Assembly: GCA_963590165.1 (NCBI GenBank)
Contig: CAVANO010000011.1
Span: 1-64,000 of the forward strand
Length of the DNA stretch: 64,000 nucleotides
Reading direction: 5' to 3'
Source of the DNA: UBA11524 sp963590165
GTDB taxonomy: Bacteria > Bacillota > Clostridia > Christensenellales > Aristaeellaceae
The notes beneath the pieces were generated by a model that worked only from the letters and a program-made list of their open reading frames with translations, was not told where the DNA came from and searched no databases. The position numbers and the translations under genes are program-made. Shown piece after piece: positions 34,604-42,249 of this stretch (the stretch's first letter is position 1; every line of letters begins with the position of its first letter).

Positions 34604-34770
34604 TTTTTCGGGGCTTTGCAATCGCCCCCGAACTCCTTCGCACAACTTGGTTTGTATTGCGGATTTTATTATAAAGCAAGCATGGAAAAAGTGTGCAGCC
34701 GAAGGGGTCAGGGGGCGATCGGAAAGCCCCCTGGGAAAGCCTCATAACAAAACTACTATGGAAATGAAAA
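34604..34770. repeat. degenerate single copies of the intergenic repeat
   Basis: Two more copies in opposite orientation: GGGGCTTTGCAATCGCCCCC with ACTCCTTCGCACAACTTGG, then CCGAAGGGGTCAGGGGGCGATCGGAAAGCCCCC. Together with the 34.1-kb array they fill the gene-free stretch between the dehydrogenase and the permease. Confidence 0.7.
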
Positions 34771-34787
34771 TTGCATGCCAAAGGCAG

Positions 34788-34820
34788 AAAAAAACCGAGC
34801 CTCCCTTGCGAGAGACCCGG
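34788..34820 (-). terminator. terminator of the NCS2 permease gene
   Basis: Minus strand: CCGGGTCTC / GAGGCTCGG stem followed by seven T. Confidence 0.85.
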
Positions 34821-34839
34821 CGGAAAGGGTTCCAATCAA

Positions 34840-36552
34840 TCAGAGAATAACCAGCACAACCACCGCACCGATGGCAAGCACTGCGGCGATGATGTTGCCG
34901 ATGGTCAGCTTGCGGTTGCGGTCGAAGAGGCTGCACAGCAGATGCGCGATGATGCCGATGGCGGCACCGATGGCGATGCTGCTCGTTGCAAGGGCTGCGA
35001 GGACGGTCGCGGCGAACACGATGCGGTCATCCGCACGGTCGAAACCGCCCTGCACGGAGGTCATAACCATGTGCAGACCGAGAATTGCCATCACGGCATC
35101 CGCAACGATGAAGGAGCAGTCCGTCAGCATCTGCAGGACAACGCCGTAGTGACCATAGAGGTTGAATTCAAGGTCATAGCTGGTCGTTGTCGCGAAGAAG
35201 AACGGCACAATCCAGATGAACGCGCTGACGAGCATGCCCAGCGATGCGACAACGCTGCTCAGACCGGAACGTGCACCATCACGGCGCGCGCCGACGCTGC
35301 TGATGCTGATGGCCATGGGCGTTACGCCGGCGAGGGAGGACACGATATTCGCACCTGCATTGCACAGCAGGGCGCGTCCGGTTTCCTTCTCGTCCGCCTC
35401 ATTCACGGTGAGCACCGCGTCCGCCTGCGTCATGCCGGTCAGCAGGAAGGTGACGATGCCGGTCGCGAACATCAGGGCGACATTGCCGCCAGCCTCGGTG
35501 AAGGCGGTGAAATCAAAGCCTTCCGTGAGCACCTGACCGAGCGCGAGGTTCTGGAAAATCTGACCGAGGTGGAGGTGCTGTGCGTCCTCGCTGCCGACCA
35601 TCCACAGGCGTCCCCAGAGCGAACCGAGGTCATACTGAATGGCGCCGTTGCGGCCGACATAGAACACGACAAGACCCAGATAGGACAGGAAATACACGGC
35701 AGTGCCGATGAGCAGGGAATACCAGACCGGATGCTTGGACTTCTTTGTGAGCAGATAGCCGGCGAAAGCGGCGATGGCACCAATCATGGCGCACTGAATC
35801 CACGGATAGTAGGAATCGCCCTTGTAGCCCAGCGAATTGTAGGTCTGGAAGTCAAACAGGGAGAACAGCGACACGTTGTCGTTCAGCACGCCCGTCCACT
35901 TTTTCATGTTGATGGCGGATGTGTTGACACCCTCGATGGACAGTTCCGTCGCGCCGATTTGGACAATGCCGGTCATCTGCAGCATGACGATGACGAGCAG
36001 CAGACCGACCGCCGCCGGAGCCGCGCGCCGCACACCTGCCGGAATCGCCTTGAAGATCGCCTTGCGGACAGCCGGAACAGCCATCAGCACGGTGTATACA
36101 AGCGAGGACACGAGGCAGACTGCCAGCAGATTCTGGTAGCTCAATCCGGCACCGATGCCGAGGCTGGAAATCAGCACGGTGGACAGCCCGAGCGAAGGAA
36201 TCTGGCAGATGGGCAGACGCGCGATGAGTCCCATGGCGAGCGTGCCGATGAAGGCGACGATCATGGACAGGAAATAGTACCGCGCGATGACCTCGCAGTT
36301 GGCGGCTGTTTCGATGGTTTCTTCGACCGAACCGGTGGAAACGAGCAGCTTGCTCACGAACTGCATGTTCATGAAGATGCAGCAGACTGCCAGCACGCAC
36401 ATCAGCAGACCGGAACCGATTTCGCGTCCGGTGGTGCTGCCGCGGTCAATGTGGTGGAAAAAGCGGTTCAGCGGGCGCTGGGCGGCACGCTCCGCCTTTG
36501 CCTGCTTCTTTGCAAGCTTGACAGCTTTCTTCGCCGTAATGGCTTCAGACAT
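34840..36552 (-). CDS. NCS2/AzgA-type purine permease family protein
   Basis: 570 residues with about 12-14 hydrophobic helices. The pattern of the AzgA branch is visible: RGSTTGREIGSGLL before helix 1, ARLPICQIPSLGLSTVLISSL at the first short substrate helix, and TGMTQADAVLTVNEADEKETGRALLCNAGANIVSSLAG in the second half. AzgA members import adenine, guanine or hypoxanthine; here the canonical substrate motif is diverged, so the solute is unsure. The basic N-terminal tail is longer than usual. AAGGAGG sets the start. No purine riboswitch is visible in the 138-bp gap upstream. Confidence 0.75.
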   Translation of the reverse strand: MSEAITAKKAVKLAKKQAKAERAAQRPLNRFFHHIDRGSTTGREIGSGLLMCVLAVCCIFMNMQFVSKLLVSTGSVEETIETAANCEVIARYYFLSMIVAFIGTLAMGLIARLPICQIPSLGLSTVLISSLGIGAGLSYQNLLAVCLVSSLVYTVLMAVPAVRKAIFKAIPAGVRRAAPAAVGLLLVIVMLQMTGIVQIGATELSIEGVNTSAINMKKWTGVLNDNVSLFSLFDFQTYNSLGYKGDSYYPWIQCAMIGAIAAFAGYLLTKKSKHPVWYSLLIGTAVYFLSYLGLVVFYVGRNGAIQYDLGSLWGRLWMVGSEDAQHLHLGQIFQNLALGQVLTEGFDFTAFTEAGGNVALMFATGIVTFLLTGMTQADAVLTVNEADEKETGRALLCNAGANIVSSLAGVTPMAISISSVGARRDGARSGLSSVVASLGMLVSAFIWIVPFFFATTTSYDLEFNLYGHYGVVLQMLTDCSFIVADAVMAILGLHMVMTSVQGGFDRADDRIVFAATVLAALATSSIAIGAAIGIIAHLLCSLFDRNRKLTIGNIIAAVLAIGAVVVLVIL

Positions 36553-36635
36553 GGTGTTTGTCCTCCTTGTAGGGGTGATTTTTCCGCAATGCATCAGGGT
36601 GCAGCCGCTTGAACGACCGTCCCTGTCGTGAAAGA

Positions 36636-36670
36636 GAGAGGGAGACTGCGTTCGGGGCAGTCCCCCTCTC
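36636..36670 (-). terminator. strong hairpin between the secreted unknown and the permease
   Basis: GAGAGGGAGACTGC / GCAGTCCCCCTCTC, a 14-bp stem with one mismatch. On the minus strand it is followed by CTCTCTTTC rather than a clean T run, so it may be a partial terminator or mRNA-end protector. Confidence 0.55.
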
Positions 36671-36690
36671 GGAGGGAGTGGAGAAAGCGA

Positions 36691-37710
36691 TTATTGCACA
36701 AGCACACCGGATGCCGGCTGATTGAGGCAGCAGTCAACGCGGTCGCTCTGCTGTGCGGGGTTCGCGCCGGGCATATCCATCTGCTGCGGATCCGTCCACA
36801 GCTCGGTCTTTGCCTGCTGGAACTCTTCGGTCGGCGCGTCGTCGGTCAGGGTGATTTCCAGTACCGTGGAGACCTGGGAATCGAGCACGTACTCATCGCG
36901 GGAGAGTGCCTGGCAGGTCACGTAGTACGTGCCGGCAGACAGCGTGTACTCGTACTTGTCGTAGATGAAGTACAGCGGATTGAGCGATCCGCCGCCCATG
37001 CTGCCGCCGGACTCACCGGAGTTCTCCTCATAGCCGTCGGGCTTGTAGAGGAACAGGTCGTTGGCATCCTTCGCGGCTTCGCTGTGATAGCCCCAGATGA
37101 TGATGACGCCGGGAGGGTTCTTGCTCATGGTTGCGGCAAGATCCTTCAGGTCGACGGTGTCGGTGAACACTTCGTTCGTGCATTCCGCATCGCTGTAGAA
37201 GGTGAACTTCATCAGCGGAAGATACTCGTTGTAGCGGTAGTCGCACAGCGTCCACCAGTCGATGACGAGCTGCACGGTGTTGCCGCTGTACATGGCGAGC
37301 ATTTCCGGACGCTCCAGCGGCAGACCCACGCCGAACTGGCACATGATGTTGATGGGGTCAGGCGTGATGTAATCCGTGCCTGCCGGTGCGAAGGAGCACA
37401 GCGAAACGGCGAATTCGCCCCATGCGACGCTGCTCAGGTCGAGCGTGCCGGTGATTTCGCCGGTCTTGCCGCCGCGGATGCGCTTGGAGGAAGAAATGTA
37501 TTCGCCGGTGATTTCGCCGTCCTTTATCTCGTAGAAGCGGATGAAGTAATAGCCCATGTTCTCGTCATTCGCGACGAAGGAGTAGTTGCCCGTCATCGGG
37601 TCGAAGGTGAAATCCGTAGGCGCCTGAAGCGTCTTCTCCTCTGCAGAGGCGAAGCATGCGCACGAAAGCACAAGCATCAGGCACAAAATGGCAGAAATGA
37701 ACTTTTTCAT
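36691..37710 (-). CDS. secreted protein of unknown function
   Basis: 339 residues with a signal peptide (MKKFISAILCLMLVLSCACFASA-EE; the LVLSC could also be a weak lipobox). The mature part begins with a fibronectin-III-like strand pattern (LQAPTDFTFDPMTGNYSFVAN... YFIRFYEIKDGEITGEY) and a similar one near residue 235-285 (NPLYFIYDKYEYTLSAGTYYVTCQAL), so two Ig-like domains are likely. A Gly/Ser patch (GESGGSMGGGS) lies between. I recognise no catalytic motif. It follows a secreted GH3 in the same direction and precedes a permease. Confidence 0.7.
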   Translation of the reverse strand: MKKFISAILCLMLVLSCACFASAEEKTLQAPTDFTFDPMTGNYSFVANDENMGYYFIRFYEIKDGEITGEYISSSKRIRGGKTGEITGTLDLSSVAWGEFAVSLCSFAPAGTDYITPDPINIMCQFGVGLPLERPEMLAMYSGNTVQLVIDWWTLCDYRYNEYLPLMKFTFYSDAECTNEVFTDTVDLKDLAATMSKNPPGVIIIWGYHSEAAKDANDLFLYKPDGYEENSGESGGSMGGGSLNPLYFIYDKYEYTLSAGTYYVTCQALSRDEYVLDSQVSTVLEITLTDDAPTEEFQQAKTELWTDPQQMDMPGANPAQQSDRVDCCLNQPASGVLVQ

Positions 37711-37820
37711 ATGCCTATTCTCCTCATGTTGTTGTGGGGAAACGGGTTCGGCAGGCGATTCCCCTGCTTTTCGTCCGGAGAACCGCCGCCGATGGGGAGC
37801 TTCAAATGGCTGCAATGGAA

Positions 37821-37858
37821 GGGGTCAAGGGGCAATTGCAAAGCCCCTTGTTGACCCC
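37821..37858. repeat. intergenic hairpin repeat after the swapped-order GH3
   Basis: GGGGTCAAGGGGC / GCCCCTTGTTGACCCC inverted repeat, same family as 17,268-17,303; 14 bp beyond the stop codon of the GH3 gene. Confidence 0.65.
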
Positions 37859-37872
37859 GCAGCGAGAAAGAA

Positions 37873-40728
37873 TCAGTCAGCCAGATTCAGCGTAGAGCAG
37901 TACTGATATAGCGCGTTGCGCATGATGTTGTGCAGCATGTAGCGTCCGTACACCGTCTCGGTCGGGTCGCCGTATGCGGCAACATTCTGACGGGAGGTGG
38001 CGTAGTTGGAGATGGTCAGCATGCAGCCCTGGATGGACAGCATGGCAGCAGGAGAGTTGTAGCAGTCGCCCGTGCCGCCGTCGCCGTCGGTAATCAGCAT
38101 GCCCTGCCAGCCCCATTCGTCGCGCATGATGGTCTTGTACATGCCGTAGTGGAACCAGCTCATGCCGATGCGGTTCAGGGAGCCCATGATGCCGTTGGCG
38201 TTGTATTCCTTGCAGGAGATTTCATAGGGCATCATGTAGATTTCGCGGATGGCCTGTTCGTTTGCCCAGGTGGTGTTGCCGCCGCGGTTGGTGTCGCCGT
38301 CGTTCAGGGCAGCGTGCTTGATGAACACGTTCGTGCCGGTGGACTGGATGCCGGATGTGGCGCTGCCGCCGATGTGACCGGCGATGAAGCCGTCCTCGGA
38401 GTAGTATTCGAAGTTACGGCCGCCGAACGGGCTGCGGTGCGTGTTCATGGCAGGCGCGTAGGCATGGATGCCGAACAGGCGGGTCTGATGGCCGTAAGCA
38501 ACGCCCTCAGCGTATGCGAGGTCGGTGTTCCACGTTGCCGCGATCATGACTGCGCAGGGGAACCAGGTGCCGCCGTTGTACTGACCGTTGCCGGGTTCGC
38601 CGGGGCCGTCAACGACCTTCTGCTTTTCCTTGCCGACGGATTCAACCGCGGACACGGCCCAGCCGGAATTGCCCTGGATTTCAACCGCCTCATCGATGGA
38701 GGTCATGTTTGCCAGCTTATCGAAGAGTTCAAGACCTTCGTCCGTGTAGATGTCCACACCGGCGAGGTCGGCGGCAGTCAGCTTATGGTAGCTGCCGGAG
38801 GTGGGCTCTTCATCGACCACAACGGGGTTGCCCGCTTCGGTCGTTTCGCCCTCGACGACGTAGTAGGTCTGCTCCCACAGGGGGTCAGTCAGCGTAGCAG
38901 TGTCAATGCCGTCAGGCGTCGTTTCGCCGTAAGGCATCATGTTGCCGCCGCGCGCGTAGAGCGTCTCGGTGATGGTCGTCTTCACGCCGTTGCGGTAGGT
39001 TTCAAACGTGTACTCAATGGTATCCTCATCGGTCGTCGCGAGAACTGCCTCGATGGCATCGGTGACCTTTTCGTTGGCTTCCTCGTCGGACTGGTGGGAC
39101 ATGATCTGCTTCATGCCGCCGGCGATGTCGCTGCGGGACAGATAACCGTCGAGCATGTTGCCGTCGCCCGCGGTCACGTCATCCATGGCGTTCTTGGCAA
39201 CAGTCTTGTCGGAGGAACGGGCACCCACGCCGTCCTCGTTGTAGATGAGCGCGTCCGCAAGGGTGACCTTCAGGCTGGCGGTCGCGCGGTCGCCCCACTG
39301 ATGGGCATCGGACTGGATGTTGAAGCTGTATTCGCCGTTCTCCAGCACGTAGCAGCCCTGACCGAAGTTATCGAAGGAAGCGAGGTTGTCGGTATCGAAG
39401 GTGATGGTGACTTCCTCAGAAGCGCCGGGTTCAAGCGTGCTCGTCTTGGCAAAGCCGATCAGCACAACCTTCGCCTTTTCCAGACCCACACCCTTGATGC
39501 CGAAGCGTTCGGTGTCCGTCTGATACGGCGCGTCCATGTATAGCTCGACCGCACGCTTGCCAGCCACATCGCCGGTGTTGGTGACCTTGACGGTGATGCT
39601 GTTTGTGCCATGCGCGGTGAGGGTGACGTCAGAGGCAACGATCTCCTCGGAGAAGGTCGTATAGCTCAGACCATAGCCGAACGGGAACTGAACGACCTGA
39701 TCATAGCCGGAAACAGCGCCGTTCTTGAATTCGATAGCCTTGAAGTCGTCGGAATCGAAGTAACCGACAGCATCCGCGGTCTCGAAGTAGCGGTAGCCAA
39801 CATAAATGCCTTCTTCGTACTGGTAGAAGGTCTGACCGTTGGCGTTGGCATAGCGGTTGTTGTCCGTGTTGTAGTAGGTGGGATTGGTGGTCATGTCATA
39901 GGCGTAGGTATCCACCAGTCGGCCGGAAGGATTGCTGCGGCCGGTCAGGATGGTGCCGACACCGGTGATGCCTGCTTCGCCCGGATGGCCGATCCACAGG
40001 CACGCATCCACGTTGTACTCCTCGCTGTCGATGAAGCCGAGCTCCATGGCGGTTGCGGAGTTGATGAGGACGATGGTGTGGGCGAAATTCGCCTTGCAGT
40101 ACGCCAGCAGATCCTTCTCGTTCTGGTCGAGCTCGAGGTAGGTCGAGCCGGTCAGCGTCGAGCCGTCGCCGTCGTAGTCCATCGAGGGAGAAGCACCCTC
40201 AGCGCCGGAACGGGAGAAAGTGACGATGGCGTAATCCGTGTAGCCGTCCGCGAGGATGTCGGCAGAGCCGGCTTCGTAGACGGACTTGTCAAACTCATGA
40301 ATCTTCTGGTAGCTCGTCCAGTCGCCGATGCCGGACGGGTCGCACTCGCCGACACCGCGCGCGCCGCCGCAGTTGTCCTCGAGCCAGTACCAGGCGTCTT
40401 CGTTGACATCCAGACCGGCTTCGATGAACGCATCCGCCATCATAACGGTGTTGATGTCATCCTTGCCGCCGGCGGAGCCCGTGCCGCCCTCGACGTAGTT
40501 GTAGCTCATTGCGCCGAGCAGCGTGACCTTCGTGCCCTCCGCGAGCGGAAGCACATTGTCCTTGTTCTTGAGCAGGACTGCACCTTCAGCGGCGATCTGC
40601 ACGCTGACGTCATAGCCCTCCGCATAGCACTCGTTCGCGTCGAACGAAGCCATCGCGGGCGCGGCAAAGCTGGTGACCAGCATGGCCGCGGCACAGAGGG
40701 TGCTCAGGATCTTCTTGCCGAGTTTCAT
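37873..40728 (-). CDS. secreted GH3 beta-glucosidase with swapped domain order
   Basis: 951 residues with a signal peptide (cleavage near AMA-SF). The GH3 alpha/beta domain comes first (AEGAVLLKNKDNVLPL at about 35; WIGHPGEAGITGVGTILTGRSNPSG), then a fibronectin-III-like domain (about 330-460), and the catalytic TIM-barrel last: YAPAMNTHRSPFGGRNFEYYSED, FIKHAALND, and MLITDGDGG with nucleophile Asp881. This circularly permuted arrangement is known from Ruminococcus albus and Butyrivibrio beta-glucosidases. AAAGGAGG sets the start. It probably acts on beta-glucosides outside the cell. Confidence 0.88.
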   Translation of the reverse strand: MKLGKKILSTLCAAAMLVTSFAAPAMASFDANECYAEGYDVSVQIAAEGAVLLKNKDNVLPLAEGTKVTLLGAMSYNYVEGGTGSAGGKDDINTVMMADAFIEAGLDVNEDAWYWLEDNCGGARGVGECDPSGIGDWTSYQKIHEFDKSVYEAGSADILADGYTDYAIVTFSRSGAEGASPSMDYDGDGSTLTGSTYLELDQNEKDLLAYCKANFAHTIVLINSATAMELGFIDSEEYNVDACLWIGHPGEAGITGVGTILTGRSNPSGRLVDTYAYDMTTNPTYYNTDNNRYANANGQTFYQYEEGIYVGYRYFETADAVGYFDSDDFKAIEFKNGAVSGYDQVVQFPFGYGLSYTTFSEEIVASDVTLTAHGTNSITVKVTNTGDVAGKRAVELYMDAPYQTDTERFGIKGVGLEKAKVVLIGFAKTSTLEPGASEEVTITFDTDNLASFDNFGQGCYVLENGEYSFNIQSDAHQWGDRATASLKVTLADALIYNEDGVGARSSDKTVAKNAMDDVTAGDGNMLDGYLSRSDIAGGMKQIMSHQSDEEANEKVTDAIEAVLATTDEDTIEYTFETYRNGVKTTITETLYARGGNMMPYGETTPDGIDTATLTDPLWEQTYYVVEGETTEAGNPVVVDEEPTSGSYHKLTAADLAGVDIYTDEGLELFDKLANMTSIDEAVEIQGNSGWAVSAVESVGKEKQKVVDGPGEPGNGQYNGGTWFPCAVMIAATWNTDLAYAEGVAYGHQTRLFGIHAYAPAMNTHRSPFGGRNFEYYSEDGFIAGHIGGSATSGIQSTGTNVFIKHAALNDGDTNRGGNTTWANEQAIREIYMMPYEISCKEYNANGIMGSLNRIGMSWFHYGMYKTIMRDEWGWQGMLITDGDGGTGDCYNSPAAMLSIQGCMLTISNYATSRQNVAAYGDPTETVYGRYMLHNIMRNALYQYCSTLNLAD

Positions 40729-40860
40729 GATAGAAGTTCCTCCTTTGCTTCTGGCTCTCCCTGCCGCATCGGCGGCGAAGGAGCAGCAACGTTGCCAAGC
40801 AGCGGATGAACAGGGCACAATTATGCCGATCATGTCCCGTTCACCGCCTCCTGATTCCAA

Positions 40861-40888
40861 AGTATAAGAGGTCATGACGAAAGGTCAA
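40861..40888 (-). promoter_or_regulatory. promoter of the swapped-order GH3
   Basis: Minus strand: TTGACC, 16-bp spacer, TATACT. The leader is about 125 nt. Confidence 0.75.
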
Positions 40889-40934
40889 CGTGCTTGTCGC
40901 AAATGGAGCGTTAATCTCCCTAAAAGAGCACTTT

Positions 40935-40969
40935 AACGGAACGAACGTTGCTCGAAACGGAACAAACGG
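40935..40969. promoter_or_regulatory. direct repeats between divergent promoters
   Basis: AACGGAACGAACG (from 40935) and AACGGAACAAACG (from 40956) are spaced exactly 21 bp, two helical turns, upstream of the GH3 promoter and about 75-110 bp upstream of the divergent one. This suggests binding of a dimeric regulator. The rest of the 380-bp gene-free stretch shows nothing else. Confidence 0.55.
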
Positions 40970-41045
40970 CAAGAAAACGCCGCTTGTCAGGACAAATGAC
41001 AGGCGAATTCTTGCTGAATCTTAATCTGCTTTTAAGCTGCATCGA

Positions 41046-41074
41046 TTGCAAAATCTGCCTGCAGCGATTATAAT
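41046..41074 (+). promoter_or_regulatory. promoter of the Gly-rich small protein
   Basis: TTGCAA, 17-bp spacer, perfect TATAAT. Confidence 0.85.
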
Positions 41075-41108
41075 ACAAGAGAACAACAAAAGGAGGTGCC
41101 AAACGAGT

Positions 41109-41381
41109 ATGAGTAGCAATCGCATGATGTCCCATGGCGCCGGACCCGGCGGCGGCGGACCTGGCGGTGGCGGACCTGGCGGCGGACATCGCGGCGGATT
41201 TGGCGGTATGGGTCGCGGCGGTCATCGTCCTCCGCCCGAACCGCCGAGGCGCGGCTTTGGTCATCGGGAACCGCCGCCTCCCAGACGCAGACCGTATCGG
41301 GGCTCTTGCCTTGGGTGCGCCGTATGGGTGCTGGGCGCGGCACTGCTGCTGGGGCTGCTGGTGGTGCTTCTGTTTGCCTGA
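41109..41381 (+). CDS. Gly/Pro/Arg-rich small membrane protein
   Basis: 90 residues. The first 65 are low-complexity: GPGGGG repeats, then Pro/Arg/His-rich PPPEPPRRGFG...PPPPRRR. The C-terminus is one membrane helix (about CAVWVLGAALLLGLLVVLLFA in two parts) preceded by a CLGC pair. AAAGGAGGTG and a textbook promoter support it as a real, well-expressed gene. The tail-anchored helix would leave the basic low-complexity part facing the cytoplasm or outside, which cannot be decided. Function unknown. Confidence 0.72.
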   Translation: MSSNRMMSHGAGPGGGGPGGGGPGGGHRGGFGGMGRGGHRPPPEPPRRGFGHREPPPPRRRPYRGSCLGCAVWVLGAALLLGLLVVLLFA

Positions 41382-41410
41382 TGCACGCGCATCGATCCGT
41401 TTTTCCATGC

Positions 41411-41443
41411 AGGAGAGAGCTTGATGCTCTCTCCTTTCTTTTC
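41411..41443 (+). terminator. terminator after the Gly-rich protein gene
   Basis: AGGAGAGAGC-TTGAT-GCTCTCTCCT followed by TTCTTTT. Confidence 0.85.
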
Positions 41444-41447
41444 ATGC

Positions 41448-41477
41448 TTGACAATGCCTTCCTTTATACGGTACAAT
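41448..41477 (+). promoter_or_regulatory. promoter of the NTPase-like gene
   Basis: Consensus TTGACA, 18-bp spacer, TACAAT. Confidence 0.75.
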
Positions 41478-41523
41478 AGAACCAACAAACAAGCGAAATC
41501 AGCCATACAGGGAGGAATTTGCC

Positions 41524-42033
41524 ATGCAGCAGCTCTATCTGACCGGGCAGGGCGCGTCCGCCGCTGCCGAACGGGTGCTTCGTGCCATCAATGTGCCGAC
41601 CGCCGGATTTCGCCTGACGCCGTTTTCCGTGTCCGGCGAGGTTCGCGGCGAAGCGCTGCACTTCCTGCTGCCGCCGCCGTCACCGCTGCTCAATGACGTG
41701 CCGTGCCGCATCCGCATTCAGAGCGATTCGTGGCAGCTTGTGCCGAAGGTGATGGAGCAGATTGCCGCGCCGGGGCTCCGCGCCTGTCTGGGCACGCTGA
41801 CGCCTGTGCTGGTCGATACGATTCATCCGGACATGCTTGCCGGCAAGGCATTCTGCGCGGTGCTTGACCAGCTGCAGGCAAGGGAGCGCCTATGCGTGTT
41901 TGTCGTGGCGGACGGCGCGGAGAAGAAGCTGCGCCGTATGATGCCGGTCGAACGTCAGCGGTGGTTCCGCGTCACGGACGTGCCGGAGGAAACGCTGATT
42001 GAAGCGGCGATGCTGCGCCTCAGCAGCCTGTAA
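41524..42033 (+). CDS. NTPase_1/THEP1-like protein with degenerate P-loop
   Basis: 169 residues. The order of elements follows nucleoside-triphosphatases of the THEP1 type: LYLTGQGASAAAERVL in place of the P-loop, TAGFRLTPFSVSGEVRGEALHF as the GGF-T strand pair, then PVLVDTIHPDMLAGKAFCAVL in place of the Walker B VIDEIGKME...F segment. The GKT of the P-loop and the DE of Walker B are lost, so nucleotide hydrolysis is unlikely. It may be a pseudoenzyme with a binding role. Its own promoter, a ribosome site (GGGAGGAA) and an intact frame argue against a pseudogene. Confidence 0.6.
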   Translation: MQQLYLTGQGASAAAERVLRAINVPTAGFRLTPFSVSGEVRGEALHFLLPPPSPLLNDVPCRIRIQSDSWQLVPKVMEQIAAPGLRACLGTLTPVLVDTIHPDMLAGKAFCAVLDQLQARERLCVFVVADGAEKKLRRMMPVERQRWFRVTDVPEETLIEAAMLRLSSL

Positions 42034-42039
42034 TTTTAG

Positions 42040-42199
42040 GGCAATACCGCACAATTCGGCGGCACCGCTGAACATGCTTTTTGCGCCATCTGCGGCTTGC
42101 AAAAATCTCGATTTACATCCAGTAAACCTTCGATTTTTGCAATTGCATCTGACACAAAATTCATTGTTCATCGTACCACCTCATTTGTGCGGTATTGCC
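42040..42199. mobile_element. MITE copy B, complete
   Basis: 160 bp bounded by perfect inverted repeats GGCAATACCGCACAA (42040-42054) and TTGTGCGGTATTGCC (42185-42199), flanked by TTA on both sides (counting one extra G at the left), a possible target duplication. The core has the imperfect hairpin AAAAATCTCGATTTAC / GTAAACCTTCGATTTTT. It lies between convergent genes, 6 bp after a stop codon. It shares outer arms with the copies at 1-127 and 57883-58023. Confidence 0.85.
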
Positions 42200-42211
42200 T
42201 TAGGCAAATAA

Positions 42212-42249
42212 AAGGAAGGACAGCCGATTATGGTTGTCCTTCTCTTTTT
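42212..42249. terminator. bidirectional terminator overlapping the end of the BTAD regulator gene
   Basis: GAAGGACAGCC / GGTTGTCCTTC stem with T-rich DNA on both sides. It ends the NTPase-like transcript on the plus strand and the regulator transcript on the minus strand. Confidence 0.7.

Noticed and set aside
36553..36690. Purine riboswitch before the NCS2 permease
   Set aside because: The gap shows a G+C-rich hairpin but not the three-way junction core strings of purine aptamers.
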